DNA from: Sphingobium sp.
GTDB taxonomy: Bacteria; Pseudomonadota; Alphaproteobacteria; Sphingomonadales; Sphingomonadaceae
Length of the DNA stretch: 64,000 nucleotides
NCBI GenBank assembly: GCA_003248935.1
Contig: QFQF01000014.1
Span: forward strand, 141,060 to 205,059
Reading direction: 5' to 3'
Shown here: positions 43,918 to 52,227 of the stretch, piece after piece
How positions within the stretch are numbered: the stretch's first letter is position 1
Layout: every line of letters starts with the position of its first letter
The notes under the pieces: model-generated
Seen by the model: the letters and a program-made list of their open reading frames with translations, nothing else
What the model was told of the DNA's origin: nothing
The model's database searches: none
Program-made: the position numbers and the translations under genes

Positions 43918-45072
43918 TCAGGGAAAACCGGGGGCGGATTCGAGACCGAGCAGCACCTTGCCGGCATTCTGCCAGGTACCGTCGGACAGGAAGGCGTGCT
44001 GCGGAACGATCATCGCGTCCTGCATATGGCGGGCGATCGCATGGTTGGTCGCGATGCCGGTGGTGCCGCTGAGGCGGTAGACCGCCTGGGTGACGTCCGC
44101 TCCGACCCGTGCCGCATGCGTGGAGGCAAGGCGAAGCAGCGCCCTCGTCTCGACCGTCAGGTCGTCACCGGCCACCAGCGTGGCATAGGCCTGCTCGGTC
44201 ACGTCATAGAAGAATGCGCGGGCGGACCGCAGTTCCGCCTCCGCCTTGGCGATATCGGTCTGGACATAGGCACGATCGGCCAGCGTCGGCGCGCCGGTGA
44301 TCGAGGTGCGCCCGCCCGCCATCTCGATCATCAGGTCGAGCGAAGCACGCGCGACGCCCAGGCCGACGACCGACAGAACCTGCGCCGCCAGCGGCATCGA
44401 GGGATAGCGGTAAAGCGGCGTATCGAGGCTGGAGGGGCCGCCGCGGACGAACGTCCATTCCTGCGGCACCACAACCTTGTCGACGACCATGTCGTGGCTG
44501 CCCGTGCCCTTCAGGCCGATCACGTCCCAGTTGGGAACGATCGTCACCTTGTCGGCGGGCATCACGGCGATCAGCGGCAGGCCGCCGCCCGGCATGCCTG
44601 CGCCGCCCTCCACCTTGATGCCGACACCGATGACCTCTGCCCCGGTCGATCCGCTGCCCCAGGACCAGCGGCCGGAAACCTCCAGCCCGCCCGGTACCGG
44701 CACAGCCTTCTGCGGCGGATAGATGCCGCCCGCGAACACGACGTCCGGTCCGTTGCCGTACATCGCCTCCAGCGTGGGAAGCGGGAGCGACGACAGATAG
44801 ACGGCAGAGAAGCCGAAGCTCGCGACCCAGCCCGCCGAGCCATCGGCCTGACTGATCGTCTCGATCATCCGCAGGAAATCGGCCGGTGACATTTCCTCCC
44901 CGCCGAACCGCTTTGCGACCATCGCGCGATAGACGCCGGCCTCCTTCATCAGGGCGACGACATCCGCGCTCACCTGCTGGTCGCGCGAGAAATCCTCCCG
45001 GCGCGCACGCACGGCGGAGAGCAATCGGTCGAACGCCCCTTCATCGGTTCGAACGCATTCGGCAACGGTCAT
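43918..45072 (-). CDS. iacA: Acyl-CoA-dehydrogenase-like flavin oxygenase of IAA catabolism
   Basis: 384-aa flavoprotein of the acyl-CoA dehydrogenase fold/two-component monooxygenase group. The flavin-binding segments are SQADGSAGWVASFG and NWDVIGLKGTGSHDMVVDKV, with the C-terminal YRLSGTTGIATNHAIARHMQDAM. In characterised systems IacA, with reduced flavin, oxidises the indole ring of IAA in the first step. ATG 45072 overlaps the iacH stop (ATGA); the ORF start at 45144 would intrude into iacH. Confidence 0.88.
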   Translation of the reverse strand: MTVAECVRTDEGAFDRLLSAVRARREDFSRDQQVSADVVALMKEAGVYRAMVAKRFGGEEMSPADFLRMIETISQADGSAGWVASFGFSAVYLSSLPLPTLEAMYGNGPDVVFAGGIYPPQKAVPVPGGLEVSGRWSWGSGSTGAEVIGVGIKVEGGAGMPGGGLPLIAVMPADKVTIVPNWDVIGLKGTGSHDMVVDKVVVPQEWTFVRGGPSSLDTPLYRYPSMPLAAQVLSVVGLGVARASLDLMIEMAGGRTSITGAPTLADRAYVQTDIAKAEAELRSARAFFYDVTEQAYATLVAGDDLTVETRALLRLASTHAARVGADVTQAVYRLSGTTGIATNHAIARHMQDAMIVPQHAFLSDGTWQNAGKVLLGLESAPGFP

Positions 45073-46220
45073 GCGGATTGCTCCTGTACTGCAAGCGGCT
45101 TGATGGTTTCGATATGGGCGGCCAGCGCACGCCCGACGGCACATAGCTTCTCGTCCTCTCCCGATGCACCCACCAGCTGGATGCCGACCGGCAGCCCCTC
45201 GGGCGCCATCACCGGAATGGTCAGGGCGGGATGGCCGGAAAGGTTGAACTGACGGACCAGCGCCGTCAGCCTGAGCGATGCAGCCGCGTCGGCGGCGTCC
45301 GCGAGAGTGAGCGGGAACAGCGGCAATGTCGGCAGTACCAGGGCATCGACCTGCGTCAGCGCGGCATTCACCTCTTCACGGAACCTGTCCCTGACAACCT
45401 CGGCGTCCGCGATCTGGGCGGGCGTCACCTTGCTGGCGTTCAGCAGGCGGGCCTTCACATCCGCGCCCATGCCGTCCTTTTCCACCAGATGGCCGAAACC
45501 CGCCCAGGTCTCTGCGCCGATCACGGCGATATTGGCTGCGAATGCATCCGCGAAACTGGGAAGCGACACAGGAACGATCTCGGCACCGCTGACTGCCAGC
45601 GCGGCATCAAAGGCGGCAACGACACCGGCATCGCTGTCGCACGCGACGCGACCGAGGCGAATGGCCGCGGGAGCGGACACGGGCACGAACGTAGGATCAA
45701 TGATCGCCATCGCCTGCTCGATCATCTCCACACTGCCGGCGAAGGGGCCGACGCAATCGAGTGTCGTTTCGGCCGGATGGGCGCCCCTGCGGCTCACCCG
45801 CCCGAAGCTCGGCTTCAGGCCGAAAACGCCGCAACAGGCCGCCGGTGTCCGGATTGACCCGCCGGTGTCGCTGCCAAGCGCAAAATCGCACAGTCCCGCG
45901 GCGACCGCTGCGGCCGACCCGCTCGAAGAACCACCCGGAACACGTCCGGGGAACAGGGGATTGAGCGGCGTGCCCGTCCAGCCGTTGATGCCGGTCACGC
46001 CATAGGCCAGCTCATGCATGTTGACCTTGCCGACGATCCGGCAGCCCGCATCCAGCACGGCCTGCACCACATCGGCATGACGCGTGGCGGGCGGCGCGTC
46101 CGCCAGCGTGGCGCTCCCACCACGGGTCGCGTGACCGGCGATGTCGATCGAATCCTTGACCGCCACCCGCAGACCATCGCCGCCCAGAGAAAATGCCTCG
46201 ATGAAAATGGCGTCAGACAC
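45069..46220 (-). CDS. iacH: Amidase of the iac cluster
   Basis: 383-aa amidase-signature hydrolase. The Ser-Ser-Lys triad is visible: K22 (VAVKDSIDIAG), the cis-Ser in PGGSSSGS (S98/S99) and nucleophile S122 in SDTGGSIRTPAA. GTG 46220 is chosen because GGGAG lies about 9 nt upstream and the family begins there. First gene of the iac operon, consistent with opening an oxindole lactam or cleaving an N-acyl intermediate; in characterised clusters the amidase-like gene is iacH. The candidate MarR operator lies 35 bp upstream. Confidence 0.87.
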   Translation of the reverse strand: MSDAIFIEAFSLGGDGLRVAVKDSIDIAGHATRGGSATLADAPPATRHADVVQAVLDAGCRIVGKVNMHELAYGVTGINGWTGTPLNPLFPGRVPGGSSSGSAAAVAAGLCDFALGSDTGGSIRTPAACCGVFGLKPSFGRVSRRGAHPAETTLDCVGPFAGSVEMIEQAMAIIDPTFVPVSAPAAIRLGRVACDSDAGVVAAFDAALAVSGAEIVPVSLPSFADAFAANIAVIGAETWAGFGHLVEKDGMGADVKARLLNASKVTPAQIADAEVVRDRFREEVNAALTQVDALVLPTLPLFPLTLADAADAAASLRLTALVRQFNLSGHPALTIPVMAPEGLPVGIQLVGASGEDEKLCAVGRALAAHIETIKPLAVQEQSA

Positions 46221-46254
46221 GCGTGAACTCCCTTTGCAGCACCAGATTATGCCG

Positions 46255-46273
46255 ATTACTTGAAATGTCAACT
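46255..46273. promoter_or_regulatory. Candidate IacR (MarR) operator, copy 1
   Basis: ATTACTTGAAATGTCAACT, 35 bp upstream of the iacH start, matches the 34288-34306 element at 18 of 19 positions. Imperfect palindrome ACTTGA-N4-TCAACT. Such conservation between two distant promoters in a high-GC genome is best explained by a shared regulator. Confidence 0.62.
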
Positions 46274-46393
46274 ATTGAACCAGAACCCGGAAAACCGGGA
46301 CATTTGGAGCAAATCCACTGCGGCGAATCGGACAAAATGCGCAGTTGACGATGCCGCCTTTGCCGTCGATGGCGTTCCACAAAGGAGCTTGGC

Positions 46394-46858
46394 ATGAGCG
46401 ATATGCATGAAGACAGGCCGACACGGGGCGAGGTCAGCGGCACTGCAATGGCGAAGGAGCCGTCCTCGATCCTGCGCACCGGGCTGCTCGGGCTATGCCC
46501 CCGCTGTCACAAGGGACACATGTTCCGTGGTTTCCTGAAGATGCGGGATCATTGCGAATATTGCGGCCTGTCCTACGATTTCGCCGACCCCGCAGATGGC
46601 CCGGCCGTGTTCGTCCAGCTGTTCGCCTGCGTCCCCGGCGTCATCTTCATCCTGATGCTGGAAATCCTCGCCCGCCCCCCGCTCTGGGTCCACCTCGCCG
46701 TCGGGCTTCCCGTGCTGGTGCTGACGACGTTGCTACCGATGCGCCCGATCAAGGGCTGGCTGATCGCCGCTCAATATGTGAACCGTGCGCAGGAAGCGGG
46801 CACGGGCAAGCTCTGGGACAAGCTGCACGGGCGTGAAACGGACGGCGGGCCGGACTGA
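46394..46858 (+). CDS. DUF983 membrane protein
   Basis: 154-aa protein with a zinc-ribbon-like pair CPRCHKGHMF and CEYCGLSYDF followed by two transmembrane helices (VFVQLFACVPGVIFILMLEIL and WVHLAVGLPVLVLTTLLPM). This is the DUF983 layout; function unknown. ATG 46394 has GGAG upstream (AAAGGAGCTTGGC). Divergent from the iac operon and 14 nt before a tRNA on the other strand, marking the border between the iac and pcaIJF blocks. Confidence 0.82.
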   Translation: MSDMHEDRPTRGEVSGTAMAKEPSSILRTGLLGLCPRCHKGHMFRGFLKMRDHCEYCGLSYDFADPADGPAVFVQLFACVPGVIFILMLEILARPPLWVHLAVGLPVLVLTTLLPMRPIKGWLIAAQYVNRAQEAGTGKLWDKLHGRETDGGPD

Positions 46859-46870
46859 CGATCAAACGAG

Positions 46871-46950
<80 letters not shown>

Positions 46951-47028
46951 CCCGGATCGCCATTAGCTTCCGTGCCGACGGCATGGCAAGCGGAAAGCAC
47001 ATCCGGTCGCCTGACCGCCCTGTGGCGT

Positions 47029-47802
47029 TTAGCGGGCCACGCTCAGCCGACCGGCCATGTCGAGCAGGGCCGGAAGGATATGATCCCGGATATCCTCCTG
47101 CGAAACACGCAGGACGGACGTGCCCACATTCAGTGCGGCCACCACCTTGCCGCGTTCCATGACAGGGACGGCCACCGAACGGAGGCCCATTTCCAGTTCC
47201 TGATCGACAATGGCGTAACCGTCGCGCGCGACGGACTGGAATATCTGCATCAGGCGCACGCGATCCGTCACCGTGCCCGGCGTCAGTTGCGCGATCTCCA
47301 CCCGGTCGAGATACGCCTCCCGCTCCTCCACGCTTCGCCCAGCCAGAAGGACGCGTCCCATGGAGGTGGGATATAATGGCAGGCGACTGCCGACCCGCAG
47401 GCCGACGGACATGATGCGGACGGCCTCCGCACGGGCAACATAATAAACTCCGTCATCCTCCAGCACGCCGAGCGAGCAGGATTCGCCCAGATGGTCACGC
47501 AACTGGTCGAGAAGCGGTTGCGCGCGCACGGCCAGCGCCGTCAGCGAAAGATACGGATGCCCGAGCGACAAGGCCTTGCGCCGTACGGCATAGCCACGCT
47601 CGTCATGGCCGACATAGCCCAGCGTCGTCAGCGTATAGAGACAGCGGCGGACAGCGGCCCGGCTGAGGCCGGTGCGCCTGCTGGCGTCCGCGATCGTCAC
47701 AGGCCTGTCGGCCTCCGCCACGCAGCGCATCACGGCGAGGCCCCGCGCCAGCGACGTCATGAACTCCGGATCACCCGGCCTCTCCAGCATGTCCGCGTCC
47801 AT
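47029..47802 (-). CDS. pcaR: IclR-family regulator of pca genes (PcaR-like)
   Basis: 257-aa IclR regulator. The N-terminal winged helix is MTSLARGLAVMRCVAEADRPVTIADASRRTGLSRAAVRRCLYTLTTLGYV, and the C-terminal GAF-like domain ends PALLDMAGRLSVAR. It closely follows the PcaR/PobR pattern. ATG 47802 lies behind GGGGTGCT; the ORF extends upstream without homology. Divergent from pcaI, with a perfect 11-bp inverted repeat in the gap, and likely a 3-oxoadipate-responsive activator. Confidence 0.87.
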   Translation of the reverse strand: MDADMLERPGDPEFMTSLARGLAVMRCVAEADRPVTIADASRRTGLSRAAVRRCLYTLTTLGYVGHDERGYAVRRKALSLGHPYLSLTALAVRAQPLLDQLRDHLGESCSLGVLEDDGVYYVARAEAVRIMSVGLRVGSRLPLYPTSMGRVLLAGRSVEEREAYLDRVEIAQLTPGTVTDRVRLMQIFQSVARDGYAIVDQELEMGLRSVAVPVMERGKVVAALNVGTSVLRVSQEDIRDHILPALLDMAGRLSVAR

Positions 47803-47823
47803 AGCACCCCATATCGAATTGTG

Positions 47824-47855
47824 ACCGATTATCGAATGATAAACCGATAATCGGT
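47824..47855. promoter_or_regulatory. IclR/PcaR operator upstream of pcaI
   Basis: ACCGATTATCG and CGATAATCGGT are a perfect 11-bp inverted repeat with a 10-nt spacer, between the divergent IclR gene and pcaI. TTGACA at 47855-47860 abuts its end and could be the -35 box of pcaI, although no good -10 is seen. Confidence 0.65.
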
Positions 47856-47912
47856 TGACACAAGGCCAGTCGCATTCGACCAACGCGGCATTGTGAGACA
47901 GGAGATGAGCGT

Positions 47913-48602
47913 ATGATCGACAAGGGCATTGGGTCACCGCAGCAGGCGGTCGCCGATATCCGCGACGGCGCATCGGTGATGATCGGCGGCTTCGGCACCG
48001 CAGGCATGCCGGATCAACTCATCGACGCCCTGATCGACAGGGGCGTGGGCGACCTCACGATCATCAACAACAATGCCGGAAACGGCGAGGCGGGCGTCGC
48101 CGCGCTCATCAAGGCGGGGCGTGTGCGCAAGATCATCTGCTCGTTCCCGCGCCAGTCGGACTCGCATCATTTCGACGCTGCCTATCGCGCCGGACAGATC
48201 GAGCTTGAGCTGGTGCCACAGGGCAATCTGGCCGCCCGCATTCAGGCAGCCGGTGCTGGCCTCGGCGCGATCTTCACACCCACGGGCTATGGCACGCTGT
48301 TGGCCGAGGGCAAGGAAAGCCGGGAAATAGACGGCAAGCACTATGTGCTCGAATATCCGATCCGCGCCGACTTCGCCCTCATCAAGGCGCACAGGGGCGA
48401 TCGCTGGGGTAACCTCGTCTATCGCAAGACGGCGCGGAATTTCGGCCCGATCATGGCGATGGCCGCCCGCACGACCATTGCCCAGGTCAGCGAGATCGTA
48501 CCACTCGGCGCACTGGATCCGGAAAGTGTCATCACCCCCGGTATCTTCGTCCAGCGCGTGGTCGAACTGCCGTCCGTTACCATCCACGCCGACGCCGCCT
48601 GA
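47913..48602 (+). CDS. pcaI: 3-oxoadipate CoA-transferase subunit A
   Basis: 229-aa class I CoA-transferase alpha subunit. ATG 47913 follows AGGAGA. GASVMIGGFGTAGMPDQLIDALID and NNNAGNGEAGVAALI are typical of the oxoacid CoA-transferase A chain. With PcaJ it transfers CoA from succinyl-CoA to 3-oxoadipate. First gene of pcaIJF. Confidence 0.92.
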   Translation: MIDKGIGSPQQAVADIRDGASVMIGGFGTAGMPDQLIDALIDRGVGDLTIINNNAGNGEAGVAALIKAGRVRKIICSFPRQSDSHHFDAAYRAGQIELELVPQGNLAARIQAAGAGLGAIFTPTGYGTLLAEGKESREIDGKHYVLEYPIRADFALIKAHRGDRWGNLVYRKTARNFGPIMAMAARTTIAQVSEIVPLGALDPESVITPGIFVQRVVELPSVTIHADAA

Positions 48603-48619
48603 TCCGGGAGAGAAGAGAC

Positions 48620-49261
48620 ATGAACCGCCTCAATCGTGACCAGATGGCCGCCCGCGTCGCCCGTGACATTCCGGAGGGCGCCTATGTCAACCTTGGCATC
48701 GGCCTGCCCACCAAGGTGGCCAATTACCTGCCGCAGGAACGCGAGATATTCCTTCAGAGCGAAAACGGCCTGCTGGGCATGGGCCCCGCCCCTGCGGCCG
48801 GTGAGGAAGACTGGGAACTGATCAACGCGGGCAAGCAGGCGGTGACCCTGCTGACCGGCGGCTGCTTCTTCCACCATGCTGACAGCTTTGCCATGATGCG
48901 CGGCGGCCACATCGACATCTGCGTCCTTGGGGCGTTCCAGGTCGCCGTGAACGGCGATCTCGCCAACTGGCACACCGGGGAGCCGGACGCCATTCCGGCC
49001 GTCGGCGGCGCCATGGACCTTGCCATCGGTGCCAAGCAGACGTTCGTCATGATGGAACTGCTGACCAAGCAGGGCCAGTCCAAGCTGGTCGAAAATTGCA
49101 CCTATCCGTTGACCGGCCTTGGCTGCGTCTCGCGGGTCTACACCGACCTTGGCGTCTTCTCGGTCGGGGCGGAAGGCGCGCGCGTGGTCGAGCTCGTCGA
49201 CGGCCTGTCGCTTGGCGAGGTGCGCAGTCTGACCGGCCTGCCGCTGGACATGGCAGCCTGA
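48620..49261 (+). CDS. pcaJ: 3-oxoadipate CoA-transferase subunit B
   Basis: 213-aa beta subunit with catalytic E48 in the SENGLLGMGP motif. Starts 17 nt after pcaI behind GGGAGAGAAG. Forms the heteromeric transferase with PcaI. Confidence 0.93.
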   Translation: MNRLNRDQMAARVARDIPEGAYVNLGIGLPTKVANYLPQEREIFLQSENGLLGMGPAPAAGEEDWELINAGKQAVTLLTGGCFFHHADSFAMMRGGHIDICVLGAFQVAVNGDLANWHTGEPDAIPAVGGAMDLAIGAKQTFVMMELLTKQGQSKLVENCTYPLTGLGCVSRVYTDLGVFSVGAEGARVVELVDGLSLGEVRSLTGLPLDMAA

Positions 49262-49285
49262 TCGATAACGCGAGGACACAGAACA

Positions 49286-50494
49286 ATGACCGACGCCTTC
49301 ATCTGTGACGCCGTTCGTACCCCCATCGGCCGCTATGCCGGTATTCTCGCCAAGGTTCGCGCCGACGATCTCGGCGCGTTGCCGATGAAGGCCTTGCTGG
49401 CCCGCAATCCCGGCCTGGACCCTTCGGTGATTGAGGAAGTGTTCTACGGTTGCGCGAACCAGTCGGGCGAGGATAATCGCAACGTCGCACGCATGAGCCT
49501 GCTGCTCGCGGGCGTACCGCATACCGTTCCGGGCGTGACGCTCAATCGCCTCTGCGCCTCCGGGCTTGAGGCCGTGGGCGCGGCCGCGCGGGCGATCCGG
49601 TCGGACGAGATGGGCCTAGCGATCGCAGGCGGCGTGGAAAGCATGACCCGTGCCCCGTTCGTGATGGGCAAGTCCGACGCCGCGTTCGGCCGTAACCAGA
49701 AGATCGAGGACACGACCATGGGCTGGCGCTTCGTCAACCCGGCGCTCGACACCCTGTACGGCACGGAGACGATGCCGCGCACGGGTGAGAATGTGGCGCA
49801 GGATCACGGCATCAGCCGGGCGGATCAGGACGCCTTCGCCCTGCGCAGCCAGCAGCGCGCCGTTGCCGCGCAGCAGAGCGGCTTCTTCGCCGAGGAGATC
49901 GTCCCCGTCGCCGTAGCAGGCAAGAAGAAGGGTGAAACGATCGACGTCGACACGGACGAGCATCCGCGCGCGGATTCGAGCATCGAAGGCCTTCAGAAGC
50001 TGAAGCCGCTGTTCGGTCCAGACGGTACGGTCACGGCCGGCAACGCGTCGGGCATCAATGACGGCGCGGCGGCCATGCTGATCGCCAGCGAGGCTGCTGC
50101 GAAGGCCAACGGGCTTACGCCCCGCGCACGCATACTGGGTATGGCGTCCGTCGGCGTCGAACCCCGGGTGATGGGTATCGGCCCCCTCCCCGCCACGCAG
50201 AAGCTGATGGCGCGGCTCGGCCTCTCGATCGGTGATTTCGATGCGATCGAACTGAACGAGGCGTTCGCCAGTCAGGCGCTTGCCGTCACGCGCGGCCTTG
50301 GCCTTCCAGACGATGCACCGCATGTGAACCCCAATGGCGGCGCGATCGCGCTCGGCCATCCGCTGGGAATGTCCGGCGCGCGGATCGCCATGACGCTGGT
50401 GCATCAGCTTGAGAAAACCGGCGGCAGACGCGGCATCGCCACGCTGTGCATCGGCGTCGGCATGGGCCTTGCGCTGGCGGTCGAGCGCGTCTGA
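49286..50494 (+). CDS. pcaF: 3-oxoadipyl-CoA thiolase
   Basis: 402-aa thiolase giving succinyl-CoA and acetyl-CoA from 3-oxoadipyl-CoA, the last step of the beta-ketoadipate pathway. The nucleophile C90 (LNRLCASGLEAVG), His of GGAIALGHPLG and second Cys of TLCIGVGMG are in place. Start RCDYP-free ATG 49286 follows GAGGAC. Ends the operon; the next gene is convergent. Confidence 0.94.
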   Translation: MTDAFICDAVRTPIGRYAGILAKVRADDLGALPMKALLARNPGLDPSVIEEVFYGCANQSGEDNRNVARMSLLLAGVPHTVPGVTLNRLCASGLEAVGAAARAIRSDEMGLAIAGGVESMTRAPFVMGKSDAAFGRNQKIEDTTMGWRFVNPALDTLYGTETMPRTGENVAQDHGISRADQDAFALRSQQRAVAAQQSGFFAEEIVPVAVAGKKKGETIDVDTDEHPRADSSIEGLQKLKPLFGPDGTVTAGNASGINDGAAAMLIASEAAAKANGLTPRARILGMASVGVEPRVMGIGPLPATQKLMARLGLSIGDFDAIELNEAFASQALAVTRGLGLPDDAPHVNPNGGAIALGHPLGMSGARIAMTLVHQLEKTGGRRGIATLCIGVGMGLALAVERV

Positions 50495-50511
50495 AGCCTG
50501 GGGCCGTTGGG

Positions 50512-50922
50512 TCAGTCGCTGGCGTCAGCGCTGACCTGGGCAGTCCAGTCGGCAAGGTTATAGTGGTTGCTGACGCGACCGATCCTGCCGTCCCGCACCT
50601 CGAAGAAGGCACCGACGCGGAGGCGGTAACGCTGCCCGTTTGCGGGCGGCAGGTCGCCGTCCGTCACCCGATACGCGCCGGTCAGATGGAACTCCGCCGC
50701 CAACCGGGCGCCGTCCGGCGACGACAGGAATACCGGGTCGATCACGGTCTCGCTGTAACAGCGGTCCATATGCGCGAGGAAATCGCGAAAGGCCGCCTTG
50801 CCGAGGCGCGGTTCACCCTGGCTCGGCTCATGGACGACATCCTCCGCCAGCAACGCGAGCATCGCATCATGGTCACCGGCGTTGAAGGCGTCGTAATAGG
50901 CTTCGAGTATCGCGACACTCAT
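50512..50922 (-). CDS. NTF2/ketosteroid-isomerase-like protein
   Basis: 136-aa SnoaL/NTF2-fold protein: AILEAYYDAFNAGDHDAMLALLAEDVVHEPSQGEPRLGKAAFRDFLAHMDRCYSE, then FFEVRDGRIGRVSNHYNLADWTAQV. It is the fourth gene of the formaldehyde-detoxification run on the minus strand, 32 nt after fghA, and may simply be co-transcribed with it. Reaction unknown. Confidence 0.75.
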   Translation of the reverse strand: MSVAILEAYYDAFNAGDHDAMLALLAEDVVHEPSQGEPRLGKAAFRDFLAHMDRCYSETVIDPVFLSSPDGARLAAEFHLTGAYRVTDGDLPPANGQRYRLRVGAFFEVRDGRIGRVSNHYNLADWTAQVSADASD

Positions 50923-50954
50923 CCTGCGCTCCTCATTCTGGTGTCTGTGGGTTT

Positions 50955-51797
50955 TCAGCGCAGCCGGTCAGCGTGCCAGCGCAGATGATCACCCATGAAG
51001 GTCGAGATGAAATAATAGCTGTGGTCGTAACCCGGCTGCAGGCGAAGGGTCAAAGGGATGCCCGCCGCCGCGCACGCAACCTCCAGCAGTTCCGGCCTCA
51101 ACTGTTCGGCAAGGAAGGAGTCCGCCGCCCCCTGATCGATCAGCAATCCGGGCAAGCGGGCGCCGTCCTCGATCAGCGCCACGGCATCGTGCGCGCGCCA
51201 TGCGGCCGTGTCGGAGCCCAGATAGCCGCCCAACGCCTTGTGCCCCCAGGGAACCTGGGAAGGTGCGACGATCGGCGCGAAGGCCGAGACGGCACGAAAA
51301 CGGTCCGGGAAGGAGAGCCCGATCGTGAGCGCGCCATGGCCGCCCATCGAGTGGCCCATGATCGATTGCCGGTCCATGTCCGCCGGGAAATGCGCCGCGA
51401 TCATCTCCGGCAACTCCGCCGTCACATAGCGCCACATCCGATAGTGCCGGTCGAACGGCGCCTGCGTCGCATCGACGTAAAAGCCAGCGCCCAGCCCGAA
51501 ATCATAGGCACTGTCAGGATCGTCGGGCACGCCTTCCCCGCGCGGCGAGGTATCGGGCGCAACGAAGATCAGGCCAAGCTCCGCGCACAGGCGGCGAAAC
51601 TCGCCCTTCTCCGTCACATTCGCATGCGTGCAGGTAAGGCCGGACAGATACCAGACGACGGGCAGCGTCGCGCCTTGCGCATGCGGCGGAACATAGACCG
51701 AAAAGGTCATGTCCGTGCCGGTGGCGACGGAGGGGTGTCTGTACACCCCCTGCACGCCGCCGAAGCTCAGGTTCTCCGAAACGGTTTCCAGTGCCAT
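50955..51797 (-). CDS. fghA: S-formylglutathione hydrolase
   Basis: 280-aa esterase-D-type hydrolase. The nucleophile lies in MGHSMGGHGAL and the Asp/His completes in ADSFLAEQLRPELL and GYDHSYYF. Typical conserved starts are SENLSFGGVQGVYRHPS and LSGLTCTHANVTEKGEF. It releases formate and glutathione from S-formylglutathione, following AdhC. Starts 6 nt before the end of the upstream VOC gene cluster spacing, i.e. same operon. Confidence 0.92.
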   Translation of the reverse strand: MALETVSENLSFGGVQGVYRHPSVATGTDMTFSVYVPPHAQGATLPVVWYLSGLTCTHANVTEKGEFRRLCAELGLIFVAPDTSPRGEGVPDDPDSAYDFGLGAGFYVDATQAPFDRHYRMWRYVTAELPEMIAAHFPADMDRQSIMGHSMGGHGALTIGLSFPDRFRAVSAFAPIVAPSQVPWGHKALGGYLGSDTAAWRAHDAVALIEDGARLPGLLIDQGAADSFLAEQLRPELLEVACAAAGIPLTLRLQPGYDHSYYFISTFMGDHLRWHADRLR

Positions 51798-51803
51798 CGG
51801 ACC

Positions 51804-52202
51804 TTATGCCGCCGGGAAATTGTAGGCGCACACCTTGTTGCCCGCCGGATCGCGCAGATATGCGGCATAGGCGCCGGGCAAATGTCCCCGCGGGCCAGCC
51901 GCGCCTTCACAGGTTCCGCCGGCCGCCAGACCTGCGGCATGGAAGGCATCGACGTCGGCCTGGCTTTTCGCGGCGAACCCGATCGTCACGCCGTTACCCG
52001 AAGGCGCGTCGCCATTGCCCGGACGAAGCACCAGAAAGGCCGGCCTATCCTTGCCATACAGCACGATATTATCGCCGAAGGGGCCAAGGTTGCTGATGCC
52101 CAGCGGGCTCAGGGCGGCATCGTAGAATGTGGTCGACGCGGACAGGTCGCTCGCGCCAACGCAGGCGTGAGAAAACACGCCGTCACCCGAAATCACTGCC
52201 AT
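51804..52202 (-). CDS. VOC protein of the formaldehyde operon
   Basis: 132-aa VOC protein, opening GDGVFSHACVGASDLSASTTFYDAAL and ending DPAGNKVCAYNF. ATG 52202 is used; the longer ORF is not supported. It lies between adhC and fghA, a common alphaproteobacterial arrangement where its role (possibly in glutathione-adduct handling) is not defined. 6 nt separate it from fghA. Confidence 0.8.
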   Translation of the reverse strand: MAVISGDGVFSHACVGASDLSASTTFYDAALSPLGISNLGPFGDNIVLYGKDRPAFLVLRPGNGDAPSGNGVTIGFAAKSQADVDAFHAAGLAAGGTCEGAAGPRGHLPGAYAAYLRDPAGNKVCAYNFPAA

Positions 52203-52227
52203 AGTCCGTCTCCTTCGTTGAAGATTG

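Noticed and set aside
46221..46393. A riboswitch or leader peptide upstream of iacH
   Set aside because: No conserved aptamer-like structure or small ORF with a ribosome-binding site is visible; the gap is explained by a promoter and the palindromic element.
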